Source: an uncultured Eubacteriales bacterium (GTDB lineage: Bacteria; Bacillota; Clostridia; Oscillospirales; Oscillospiraceae). From it: a DNA stretch of 29,749 bases. Made by a program: the position numbers and the translations under genes. Below are positions 1-7,227 of this stretch, piece by piece (within the stretch, counting starts at the first letter, position 1; the number at the start of each line of letters is the position of its first letter). The notes beneath the pieces were generated by a model. It was given only the letters and a program-made list of their open reading frames with translations. It had not been told where the DNA came from and made no database searches. The DNA is taken from NCBI GenBank assembly GCA_900549485.1, contig UROG01000037.1:1-29749 (forward strand), in the 5' to 3' direction.

Positions 1-122
1 TGTTGCACTTGTCCGAGGGTCACCCCTGGCGGGCGTTACCCGTTATCCTTGCCCTGCGGAGCCCGGACTTTCCTCACGCGCAGGCTTTCGCCTTGCGCCC
101 GCGGTCGTTCGGCATACTCGAT
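1..122 (-). ncRNA. rnpB: RNase P RNA, 5' portion (3' part beyond window)
   Basis: Catalytic RNA subunit of ribonuclease P, which matures tRNA 5' ends. Read on the minus strand, positions 75-58 give the hallmark GAGGAAAGTCCGGGCTCC of bacterial RNase P RNA. It is followed by AGGGCAAGG, GGTAACGCC and then ACAAGTGCAACA, which matches the order in type A RNAs such as that of E. coli. Upstream of the hallmark is a GC-rich hairpin with a GAAA loop (about positions 77-101), which fits P3. The 5' end is placed from the promoter at 129-157. Everything 3' of the conserved GTGCAACA lies left of position 1, so only about the first third is present. Confidence 0.93.
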
Positions 123-128
123 GAATGT

Positions 129-157
129 ATTTTAATCATTTGTGCGCCTCAAGTCAA
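129..157 (-). promoter_or_regulatory. Sigma-A-type promoter for rnpB
   Basis: On the minus strand TTGACT (157-152), a 17 bp spacer and TAAAAT (134-129) form a near-consensus housekeeping promoter. Its start point falls at about 122, just before the RNase P RNA 5' end. It stands back to back with the murD promoter, with only 9 bp between the two -35 boxes. Confidence 0.8.
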
Positions 158-166
158 TAATAAATC

Positions 167-195
167 TTGTATTAACGCCGGAAAAGATTTATAAT
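167..195 (+). promoter_or_regulatory. Sigma-A-type promoter for murD
   Basis: TTGTAT (167-172), a 17 bp spacer and a perfect TATAAT (190-195) lie just upstream of the murD ribosome binding site. The predicted start at about 202 rules out ATG codons further upstream (for example 142) as the murD start. Confidence 0.75.
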
Positions 196-219
196 AAACT
201 GATTGTGAGGGGATCAGAC

Positions 220-1602
220 TTGACATTAAATGACTATATTATTTCAATAAAGGATAAAAGAATCGCCGTTGTTGGACTTGGAGTGAGCAATCTTCCGCTT
301 ATAAAACTGCTTCTCAGCTTCGGGTGCGATGTAACTGGCTGTGATAAACGAAGCTTTGCGCAGTTAGGGGTGGATGCGTTGGATCTTATAAGCCGGGGCG
401 CCAAGCTGAAGCTTGGTGAGAAGTATCTTGACGGGCTTGACCATGATATCATTTTCCGCACACCCGGGCTTATGCCTTTTGATGAGCATCTTAAAGCGGC
501 GGAAGAAAAGGGAAGCGTTATAACTTCGGAAATGGAAGTTTTTTTCGCCCTTTGCCCCTGCCGTACCGTTGCGGTAACAGGTTCAGACGGGAAAACGACC
601 ACAAGCACGATTATTTCGGAGCTTTTGAAGCATGCCGGCTGCACAGTTCATCTTGGCGGCAATATAGGTACTCCGCTGCTGTGTGAGATACCGCAGTTCA
701 AAGAAAGCGATATTGCCGTACTCGAATTAAGCTCGTTTCAGCTGCACAGCATGCGCTGTAAACCGGATATAGCGGTAATCACGAATATTTCGCCGAATCA
801 TCTTGATAAGCATAAGGATTATCAGGATTATATTGATGCAAAGCGCAGTATTTTTATGATGCAGGACAGCGGAGACAGGCTTGTCCTGAACTTTGATGAT
901 GCGCACAGCGATTATTATGCGGGATTTGCCAAAAGCCGGATCTCGTATTTTTCTGACAAGTCGGAGGTCGGACGCGGCTGTTTCTGCAAGGACGGAATAA
1001 TTTACCGCGCCAAGGATGGCAATGTAACGGCGCTGCTGCATACCGATGATATTCTGCTGCCGGGGGAGCATAATGTGCTCAACTATCTTGCGGCTTTTAC
1101 AGCGACTGAGGGACTTGTCAGCGATGATGACTGCCGCTGCGTTGCAGGGAGCTTTTCTGGTGTTGAGCACCGGCTTGAGCTTGTGCGTGTGCGCGGCGGT
1201 GTGACATACATAAACGATTCTATCGGCACAAGCCCCAGCAGAACCGCAGCGGGGCTGAGAGCTATGAAGGTAAAGCCTATCGTCATTGCCGGCGGATACG
1301 ATAAGCACATTCCGTTTGACGGTCTCGGCGACGATCTCTGCCGCATGGCAAAAAAGGTTTTCCTTACAGGCGATACCGCCGGTAAGATAGAAGCGGCGAT
1401 AACATCTTCAAGGTTTTACAGCGAAAGCGGGCTCGAAACTGTCAAAATTGATGATTTCACAGAGACTGTTCTTGCCGCCGCCGAAGCGGCGGAGGACGGC
1501 GACATCGTCCTTTTCTCTCCGGCCTGCGCTGCCTTTGACCGGTTCAAGAATTTTGAAGAGAGAGGAAAATACTTCAAGAAAATAATTATGGAGCTTAAGT
1601 AA
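220..1602 (+). CDS. murD: UDP-N-acetylmuramoyl-L-alanine:D-glutamate ligase
   Basis: Cytoplasmic Mur ligase that adds D-glutamate to UDP-MurNAc-L-Ala with ATP in peptidoglycan precursor synthesis. The TTG start at 220 is chosen because GAGGGG (207-212) sits 7 nt upstream and the promoter at 167-195 would place an ATG at 142 outside the transcript. This gives 460 residues, close to the family size. Visible: N-terminal Rossmann-like segment (VVGLGVSN, about 17-24), ATP loop TGSDGKTTT (120-128), NISPNHLDKH and the DAKRSIF lysine expected to be carbamylated, EHRLE, NDSIGTSP, and the C-terminal domain with GGYDKHIPF and SPACAAFDRFKNFEERG. The stop overlaps the next start by one base (TAATG), so the two genes are probably translationally coupled. 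Several TTG starts occur in this window. Confidence 0.96.
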   Translation: MTLNDYIISIKDKRIAVVGLGVSNLPLIKLLLSFGCDVTGCDKRSFAQLGVDALDLISRGAKLKLGEKYLDGLDHDIIFRTPGLMPFDEHLKAAEEKGSVITSEMEVFFALCPCRTVAVTGSDGKTTTSTIISELLKHAGCTVHLGGNIGTPLLCEIPQFKESDIAVLELSSFQLHSMRCKPDIAVITNISPNHLDKHKDYQDYIDAKRSIFMMQDSGDRLVLNFDDAHSDYYAGFAKSRISYFSDKSEVGRGCFCKDGIIYRAKDGNVTALLHTDDILLPGEHNVLNYLAAFTATEGLVSDDDCRCVAGSFSGVEHRLELVRVRGGVTYINDSIGTSPSRTAAGLRAMKVKPIVIAGGYDKHIPFDGLGDDLCRMAKKVFLTGDTAGKIEAAITSSRFYSESGLETVKIDDFTETVLAAAEAAEDGDIVLFSPACAAFDRFKNFEERGKYFKKIIMELK

Positions 1603-2855
1603 TGAAAATATCGGAAATCAGACCGGAAGTATATGAGCTTGCAGAAAAGGCGACGGAGAAGCTTGACCCCGTTTTCAGAAAAATCGACGCCGTTTCAATG
1701 CAGAATACAAAAAAAGTTATGGAAGCCTTTCAGGAGAATAAAGTATCGGAAAGCTGCTTCGCCGGAACAACGGGATACGGATATGACGATCTCGGCAGGG
1801 AGGTTCTTGACAGGATATATGCCCGCATATTCGGAGCGGAAGCCGCGCTTGTCAGGATTAATTTTGTAAACGGCACACATGCCCTTACCGCGGCAATGTT
1901 CGCCGTGGTAAAGCCGGGAGACGTTATTCTTTCCGTCACCGGAACACCGTATGATACGCTGAGGAGCGCTATCGGCATTTCAGGCGGCTGCCATGGTTCT
2001 CTTAAATTCTACGGGATTGATTATGCCGAGGTTTCGCTTGCCGACGACGGAGAGCCGGATTATGACAAAATAGAAAAAGCAGCTGCGGACAGAAGAGTCG
2101 CGGCTGTTATGATACAGCGTTCACGCGGCTATGAAGACCGAAAGGCGCTGTCGGTCGCAGAGATCGGCAGAATATGCGATATAGTCCATAGAGTAAACCC
2201 TGAGGCCAGTATAATGGTCGATAACTGCTACGGTGAGTTTACGGATGTGATAGAGCCTACACAGGTGGGGGCGGATATAATTGCAGGCTCTCTTATAAAG
2301 AATCCGGGAGGGGGAATTGCGCCGACAGGCGGATATATCGCAGGGAAAGCAGAGCTTGTTGAGCGTGCGGCGATGCGTCTGACCACGCCGGGGATCGGCG
2401 GAGAGTGCGGTTCAACGCTCGGAAATAACCGCCTGCTTTTTCAGGGGCTGTTCATTGCGCCGCACACCGTTGCACAGGCGCTGAAAACGGCGGCTTTCTG
2501 CGCGGCGATGATGGATGAGCTGGGTATCGAAAGCTCTCCGGCGTATAATGCGGAGCGTTCGGACATTATCCAGATGATAAAGCTCAAATCACCGGAGCGG
2601 ATGAAAAAGTTCTGCCTTGGGATACAATCCGGCGCACCTGTTGATTCTTTTGTTACCCCGGAGCCGTGGCCGATGCCGGGATATGACTGCCCGGTTATTA
2701 TGGCCGCCGGTTCGTTTATCCAGGGCTCATCTATTGAACTTTCCGCCGACGGACCGATACGGGAGCCGTATACCGTGTATATGCAGGGAGGACTTACCTT
2801 TGAGTCCGGTAAATTGGGGGTAATGATGGCTGTAAGTGCCATGTTGGAGGAATAA
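1602..2855 (+). CDS. PLP-dependent methionine gamma-lyase-like ('aluminium resistance' family) protein
   Basis: Belongs to the family of fold-type I PLP enzymes annotated as aluminium resistance or methionine gamma-lyase-like proteins (B. subtilis YnbB type). The true substrate is not established for the family; a C-S lyase or related sulfur amino acid reaction is the usual guess. Visible: FAGTTGYGYDDLGRE near 53-67, FVNGTHA (88-94) before the cofactor pocket, MVDNCYGEF with Asp207 as the likely pyridine-nitrogen ligand, and SLIKNPGGG with Lys233 as the likely Schiff-base lysine. At 417 residues it is full length. The ATG overlaps the murD stop by one base, so it is co-transcribed with murD. 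A link to cell wall synthesis is only by position. Confidence 0.9.
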   Translation: MKISEIRPEVYELAEKATEKLDPVFRKIDAVSMQNTKKVMEAFQENKVSESCFAGTTGYGYDDLGREVLDRIYARIFGAEAALVRINFVNGTHALTAAMFAVVKPGDVILSVTGTPYDTLRSAIGISGGCHGSLKFYGIDYAEVSLADDGEPDYDKIEKAAADRRVAAVMIQRSRGYEDRKALSVAEIGRICDIVHRVNPEASIMVDNCYGEFTDVIEPTQVGADIIAGSLIKNPGGGIAPTGGYIAGKAELVERAAMRLTTPGIGGECGSTLGNNRLLFQGLFIAPHTVAQALKTAAFCAAMMDELGIESSPAYNAERSDIIQMIKLKSPERMKKFCLGIQSGAPVDSFVTPEPWPMPGYDCPVIMAAGSFIQGSSIELSADGPIREPYTVYMQGGLTFESGKLGVMMAVSAMLEE

Positions 2856-2859
2856 AGCG

Positions 2860-2868
2860 GCATATAAT
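2860..2868 (+). promoter_or_regulatory. Possible -10 element upstream of yunB
   Basis: GCATATAATA at 2860-2869 contains TATAAT and also fits the -10 pattern of mother-cell sporulation sigma factors (CATA-type). No convincing -35 box is seen at the right distance, and a sigma-A start would begin inside the ribosome binding site. It is a weak candidate for a sporulation-specific promoter in front of a sporulation gene. Confidence 0.25.
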
Positions 2869-2887
2869 ACATGGGGGAGATGAATCC

Positions 2888-3571
2888 ATGTATTTAAGAA
2901 AACTGTTTCGCCGTAAATCCAGGTACATATATCTTGACAGCAGCAACTTGAAAAATGACGTCTCAAAAAGTAAAAAGCGGATGGTTTTCCTTACGGTGAC
3001 TGCGATCCTTTTTCTTTTTGTGGCAAGCGCGTTCCTTTTCCTGAACGATATCTCGTCGCAGATAGCGGTTTCCGATGCGTGCGACATTGTTACCGTCAAG
3101 GTCAACCGCACTATCGCGGATATTTTCAGGGAACAGAATTATGACGCCGACTGGTTCGTCTCTTTTGAAAAAGCGGATAACGGAGATGTCAGCGCGGTAA
3201 GCTGCAATATGTCGAGGATAAACAGCCTTTCCGCGGAAATACTCAGCAGGACGGTCGATTCCACGTCAAATAACACGATCTCCGTCTCAATACCTGTCGG
3301 GAACCTTACGGGTGTGAGCCTGCTCATGGGACGCGGTCCGAAAATCCCCGTCAAGATCCTTATGCTCACATCTTCAAGGGTGGAGTTCAATAACAATCTT
3401 ATCAGTGCGGGAATAAATCAGACAAAGCATCAGATAAATATTGACGTGATCGTTGACGTCAGCGTTTTGCTCCCGTGGGGAACAGAGAGCAGTCAGGTTC
3501 GTACCGAGGTGCTTATTGCCGATACGGTAGTCGTCGGGAATGTCCCGCAGACCCTTTTTGATATGCAATGA
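2888..3571 (+). CDS. yunB: Sporulation protein YunB
   Basis: YunB-family membrane-anchored protein, expressed in the mother cell and needed for normal spore formation in Bacillus; the molecular role is unknown. The 227 residues show a basic cytoplasmic N-terminus, one transmembrane helix at about 32-52, and an extracytoplasmic domain. Family-typical stretches are VTVKVNRTIADI, the ISVSIPVGNLTG segment followed by GRGPKIPVK, and NQTKHQINIDVIVDVSVLLP. The ATG at 2888 is preceded by GGGGGAGA (2873-2880). It lies 32 bp after the PLP-enzyme gene. Its presence is the best evidence in the window that the organism sporulates. Confidence 0.88.
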   Translation: MYLRKLFRRKSRYIYLDSSNLKNDVSKSKKRMVFLTVTAILFLFVASAFLFLNDISSQIAVSDACDIVTVKVNRTIADIFREQNYDADWFVSFEKADNGDVSAVSCNMSRINSLSAEILSRTVDSTSNNTISVSIPVGNLTGVSLLMGRGPKIPVKILMLTSSRVEFNNNLISAGINQTKHQINIDVIVDVSVLLPWGTESSQVRTEVLIADTVVVGNVPQTLFDMQ

Positions 3572-3589
3572 CTGAAATCCTCCGTGCGC

Positions 3590-3598
3590 GGGGGGGGG
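3590..3598. repeat. Poly-G tract of nine
   Basis: Nine consecutive G residues follow a GCGCG stretch in the 69 bp between yunB and ligA. Such tracts can slip in replication or sequencing. It is not in a coding region. Confidence 0.9.
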
Positions 3599-3640
3599 CA
3601 ATCAAACTGTTTGTGCTGATAGAACGCATGGAGAATTAAG

Positions 3641-5617
3641 ATGGACGTAAAAAAACAAATCGAAAAACTCAGAAAAGAGCTGAACTACCACAGCAAGCTG
3701 TACTATGTTTATGACAGAACCGAAATTTCTGATTATGAGTATGATATGCTGATGCAGCGGCTCAAAACGCTTGAAAGCGAGCATCCGGAACTGATCACTC
3801 CGGATTCGCCGACCCAGCGAGTCGGCGGTCAGGCACTTTCGCAGTTTGAACCAGTCACGCATCAGGTTCCGCTTGAAAGTCTCACAGACGTATTTTCTTA
3901 TGATGAACTTTTTGAATTCGGCAGCCGTATGGACTCGCTGATACCGGCGCCGCACGATTTCAGCGTTGAACCCAAGGTAGACGGACTGTCCATGTCGCTT
4001 GAATATGAAAACGGCGTTTTCATCCGCGGGGCAACCAGAGGCGACGGCATTACGGGTGAAAACGTGACTGAAAATCTAAGGACTATCCGGTCGCTTCCGC
4101 TGAGGATTGATAATGCGCCGGAAAGGCTGATAGTCCGCGGTGAAGTATATATGTCCAAGGCGGCTTTTGAAAAGATCAACGCCGAAAGAGAGATACGCGG
4201 GGAAAATCCGCTTGCAAATCCAAGGAATGCGGCTGCCGGCTCAATACGTCAGATGGACCCCAGAATCGCCGCCTCAAGGAGGCTTGATATCGTCTTTTTC
4301 AATATGCAGTTTTCATCTGACATGAGATACCATACTCATGCGGAGACGCTTGACGCGATGCGTGAAATGGGCTTCCCGGTCATTCCCTATAAACGCTTTG
4401 ACAAGATAGAGGAGTGCGTGGAGCAAATACGCTGGCTCGGAGAAAACCGGGATGCGCTCCCATATGAAATGGACGGGGCGGTAATAAAAATAAACGATCT
4501 ATCCCAACGTGCAATGCTCGGAAGCACGGCAAAGGCGCCGCGCTGGGCGGTCGCGTTCAAATATCCGCCGGAGCAGAAGGAGAGCAGGGTCAAGGATATC
4601 ATTGTTCAGGTCGGCAGAACAGGCGTTCTGACGCCTAAAGTCATTATTGAGCCGATAAGGCTTGCGGGAACTACCGTATCCGCGGCGACACTTCATAATC
4701 AGGATAATATATCAAGGCTCGATATCAGGATAGGGGATACGGTGATTCTTCAGAAGGCCGGCGAGATCATTCCCGAGGTGGTTGCTGTGGCGGTTGAAAA
4801 AAGGCCGGAGGGAACCGTACCGTTTACTATGCCGGAAAGATGTCCGGAATGCGGATCTCCTGTCGTTCGTGACATTGACGGCGCCGCATACAGATGTACA
4901 AGCCCGGAGTGCCCCGCGCAGGTGCTGAGAAATATCGCGCATTTTGCATCCAGAGAGGCAATGGACATTGAAGGGCTCGGCATCTCGGTGTGCGAAAGCC
5001 TTATAAAAAACAAGCTTGTCGAATCAGCGGCGGATATTTATTATCTTGAGCCGCAGTCTGTCGCTATGTTGGATCGCATGGGCGAAAAGTCGGCGAGTAA
5101 CCTTATCGATGCTATCGAAAAAAGCAAATCCGCCGGGTTATCGAGGCTCATATGCGCTTTCGGCATCAGGCAGGTCGGGCAGAAAGCAGCCAAGGTGCTT
5201 GCTTCTCACTTTGGAAACCTCGACAGTCTTGTCCGTGCCGATGTAAATGAACTTACTCTTATTCCGGATATCGGAGGAATCACCGCACAGTTTATCACCG
5301 AGTGGTTTTCTAATCCGCAGTCGCTGCATCTTATAGAGCGGCTTCGCTCTGCGGGGGTGGATTTTACAAGCCACGAGGAAATAAAAGACAACAGATTTGC
5401 CGGGATGACATTTGTGCTGACGGGAACGCTGAATAACTATAAGCGTGATGAGGCCGGCGCTATTATTGAGAGCTTCGGCGGAAAGGTGTCCGGTTCGGTC
5501 AGCAAAAAGACGAGTTTCGTCCTTGCCGGTGCGGAAGCAGGAAGTAAGCTCACAAAGGCAGAAAGCCTTGGAATAAAGATCATCAGCGAAGAAGATTTTA
5601 TGGAAATGATAAAATAA
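3641..5617 (+). CDS. ligA: NAD-dependent DNA ligase LigA
   Basis: Seals 3'-OH/5'-phosphate nicks in replication and repair, using NAD as the adenylate donor. The 658 residues match the usual size (about 670). Domain order: NAD-binding Ia region with YYVYD and DYEYD (about 21-35), adenylation domain with the nucleophile Lys112 in PKVDGLSM, ATRGDG (131-136), RGEV and NPRNAAAGS, then the OB fold. A four-cysteine zinc finger uses Cys401, Cys404, Cys419 and Cys424. Helix-hairpin-helix repeats follow, then a C-terminal BRCT domain from about 585 (FVLTGTLNNYKRDEA, FGGKVSGSVSKKTSFV). The ATG has GGAG 8-9 nt upstream. All expected catalytic residues are present. Confidence 0.97.
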   Translation: MDVKKQIEKLRKELNYHSKLYYVYDRTEISDYEYDMLMQRLKTLESEHPELITPDSPTQRVGGQALSQFEPVTHQVPLESLTDVFSYDELFEFGSRMDSLIPAPHDFSVEPKVDGLSMSLEYENGVFIRGATRGDGITGENVTENLRTIRSLPLRIDNAPERLIVRGEVYMSKAAFEKINAEREIRGENPLANPRNAAAGSIRQMDPRIAASRRLDIVFFNMQFSSDMRYHTHAETLDAMREMGFPVIPYKRFDKIEECVEQIRWLGENRDALPYEMDGAVIKINDLSQRAMLGSTAKAPRWAVAFKYPPEQKESRVKDIIVQVGRTGVLTPKVIIEPIRLAGTTVSAATLHNQDNISRLDIRIGDTVILQKAGEIIPEVVAVAVEKRPEGTVPFTMPERCPECGSPVVRDIDGAAYRCTSPECPAQVLRNIAHFASREAMDIEGLGISVCESLIKNKLVESAADIYYLEPQSVAMLDRMGEKSASNLIDAIEKSKSAGLSRLICAFGIRQVGQKAAKVLASHFGNLDSLVRADVNELTLIPDIGGITAQFITEWFSNPQSLHLIERLRSAGVDFTSHEEIKDNRFAGMTFVLTGTLNNYKRDEAGAIIESFGGKVSGSVSKKTSFVLAGAEAGSKLTKAESLGIKIISEEDFMEMIK

Positions 5618-5701
5618 TTCTTTTGTCATGTAACAAAAATCGGGATGCTTCGTACTGAATATATAGCAGTTTCTGATTTTTTGCACAGGACGAGTGATAA
5701 T

Positions 5702-6118
5702 ATGTCAAATAAAATCTTTTTTTCCTCTTTCAAAGCAAAATTAGAATGTTTGGATGACGTGCTCGGCTTTGCCGAAAACTGTCTTGAAAAGTGCGGATGC
5801 CCGATGAAGAGCATGAATCAGATTTGTCTTGCCCTTGAAGAAGCTTTTGTAAATGTGGCAAGCTATGCATATCCTGAGTCGGACGGCGAGGCGGAGCTGC
5901 GTATTGAATATGACGGTGATCGAGTACTGCTTATGCTGTCTGACAGCGGTGTGCCGTTCAACCCTCTTGAAAACGCCGAGCCGGATGTTACACTGAGTGC
6001 GGAAGAGCGCGATATCGGAGGTCTGGGAATATTTATGGTGAAAAAAATTATGGATGAGGTTGCTTATTCATATTCTGACGGTAAAAATATTCTCACAATG
6101 GAAAAGAAATTTGCATAA
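5702..6118 (+). CDS. ATP-binding protein, anti-sigma factor/serine kinase type (RsbW/SpoIIAB-like HATPase)
   Basis: A stand-alone GHKL ATPase domain of the HATPase_c_2 kind, the family of RsbW and SpoIIAB kinases that phosphorylate anti-anti-sigma proteins or hold sigma factors. The 138-residue form from ATG 5702 is chosen because AGGACGAG lies about 8 nt upstream; the in-frame ATG at 5645 has no such site. Visible: N box LALEEAFVNVASYAYP, G1 box DSGVPFNP, and G2 box GGLGIFMVKKIMDEV. No sigma factor or STAS partner is adjacent. Its target is therefore unknown; a phosphatase-coupled stress regulator elsewhere is possible. Confidence 0.8.
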   Translation: MSNKIFFSSFKAKLECLDDVLGFAENCLEKCGCPMKSMNQICLALEEAFVNVASYAYPESDGEAELRIEYDGDRVLLMLSDSGVPFNPLENAEPDVTLSAEERDIGGLGIFMVKKIMDEVAYSYSDGKNILTMEKKFA

Positions 6119-6136
6119 GGCATAAGGTATAAAAGA

Positions 6137-6159
6137 AGAGAGCACATTTCGTGCTCTCT
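6137..6159 (-). terminator. Rho-independent terminator of the trigger-factor-like gene
   Basis: A perfect 9 bp stem (6137-6145 with 6151-6159) with a 5 nt loop lies just past the stop of the minus-strand gene. In that direction it is followed by TCTTTTAT. On the plus strand no T tract follows, so it serves mainly the minus gene. Confidence 0.7.
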
Positions 6160-6166
6160 GAAAGGG

Positions 6167-7120
6167 TCAGATGCTTTTTGCGCTTTCCGCTATCATGCGC
6201 CGCGCTTTTGTCATCTTTATCTGATGCCTCAACGCTTCTTCGCCGACTATTGCAAGTACATCCTTATCGCTCATCTGATACTGAACCGCCAGCTCATATA
6301 CCGCTTTATCAAGCTCAGCATCGCTTGCGGCTATACTCTCGGCGTCAACAACGGCGGTCAGAAGGAAATCCACCATACACTGCCTTTCGGCTTCACTGCG
6401 GTTTTCCTCAAGCCATTGCCCGTATGAGCTTCCCTGCGAACGCAGGAACGCCTCGAAAACCTGTTCGCCTATCACCTCCGGGGGAAGCGTGTTCCTTGCT
6501 TCTGCCCTCCGCTCAATGGCTTTTATTATTTCATCTTTTTCCGCTTCAAAGCATACGTCTCCGATACATTCGGCAAAATAATCAATGTCCTGCATCCCCA
6601 TATTGAGATAGCTTTCGGAAACTTCCATAGCGTCGGCCCAGCGGGTTTCTTCGTCTTGTTCACTGTCAAGCTCATATAAGATCGCGTATACGTCTGTCAG
6701 GGCATTGAGGGAAACGCTTTGCAGAAGCTCCGTCTCCTGCTCAAGCTTTATGGTTTCGAGCTTGCGGTTGACGATCAGCAGCGGAAGCTCGACCTCCGCA
6801 TTGTACGCGGCGGCGGTTACAGCAGCCTCTTCAAAATCCTCGCAATGACCGATATCCACCGGCACTCCTATGTACTGCCCAAGTACAACCTTGGGAGAAG
6901 CCGCCGCTTCAAAACGTATTTCGAGCGAACCGTCCTCATGCTCATCCATCGCGGTAACGCGTGTGAAGAGAAGCGAATCTATTCCGAGAGATTTTGCATG
7001 GAACGTGATATAATATTCAACAGCTTTCTGCGGCGTGGAAAAATCGTCAATATCACTCTTGTCGAGAATAAGCCGGGCGGTGACGGTTCCGTTTTCAAAG
7101 CTTGATTCAATTACTTGCAT
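6167..7120 (-). CDS. Trigger factor-like protein lacking the FKBP prolyl isomerase domain
   Basis: A 317-residue soluble protein with no signal peptide. The C-terminal half has the shape of the trigger factor chaperone C-terminal domain: a long helical region ending in LLTAVVDAESI, then DAELDKAVYELAVQYQMSD and QIKMTKARRMIAESA, a typical trigger factor ending. Near 78-90, AASPKVVLGQYIGVPV resembles the strand that closes the trigger factor N-terminal domain (family pattern: PEV-LG-Y-G). The roughly 85-residue FKBP peptidyl-prolyl isomerase domain expected next is missing; the helical domain starts at about residue 93. The N-terminal ribosome-docking signature is not evident. AAGGAG precedes the ATG and the gene is monocistronic. 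A chaperone role is inferred; the ribosome link is uncertain. Confidence 0.6.
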   Translation of the reverse strand: MQVIESSFENGTVTARLILDKSDIDDFSTPQKAVEYYITFHAKSLGIDSLLFTRVTAMDEHEDGSLEIRFEAAASPKVVLGQYIGVPVDIGHCEDFEEAAVTAAAYNAEVELPLLIVNRKLETIKLEQETELLQSVSLNALTDVYAILYELDSEQDEETRWADAMEVSESYLNMGMQDIDYFAECIGDVCFEAEKDEIIKAIERRAEARNTLPPEVIGEQVFEAFLRSQGSSYGQWLEENRSEAERQCMVDFLLTAVVDAESIAASDAELDKAVYELAVQYQMSDKDVLAIVGEEALRHQIKMTKARRMIAESAKSI

Positions 7121-7149
7121 TTCTGTTTCTCCTTGTCTTTTATGGAATT

Positions 7150-7178
7150 ATTTTAATACAAAGTTTATTTTCCGTCAA
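7150..7178 (-). promoter_or_regulatory. Sigma-A-type promoter of the trigger-factor-like gene
   Basis: On the minus strand TTGACG (7178-7173), a 17 bp spacer and TAAAAT (7155-7150) form a near-consensus promoter. The predicted start lies shortly before the AAGGAG ribosome binding site (7134-7129). Confidence 0.75.
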
Positions 7179-7199
7179 TTATTTTTACTGTGATCAATT

Positions 7200-7208
7200 T
7201 GGTATAAT
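7200..7208 (+). promoter_or_regulatory. Extended -10 promoter for the DUF1015 gene
   Basis: TGGTATAAT (7200-7208) is an extended -10 box with a perfect hexamer, 20 bp before the start codon of the DUF1015 gene. There is no good -35 hexamer, as is common for extended -10 promoters. It is divergent from the promoter at 7150-7178. Confidence 0.55.
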
Positions 7209-7227
7209 ATAACCGTGAGGTACATAT

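Noticed and set aside
3..194. Short open frame at the left end on the plus strand
   Set aside because: It runs antisense through the RNase P RNA and the promoter region; composition is that of a structured RNA gene.
142..219. Upstream ATG start for murD
   Set aside because: It lies upstream of the predicted transcription start, has no ribosome binding site, and adds residues not found in MurD. TTG at 220 has GAGGGG at good spacing.
5621..5638. TTTTGT...ACAAAA inverted repeat after ligA
   Set aside because: Only six A/T-rich pairs and no T tract; too weak to call a terminator or operator.
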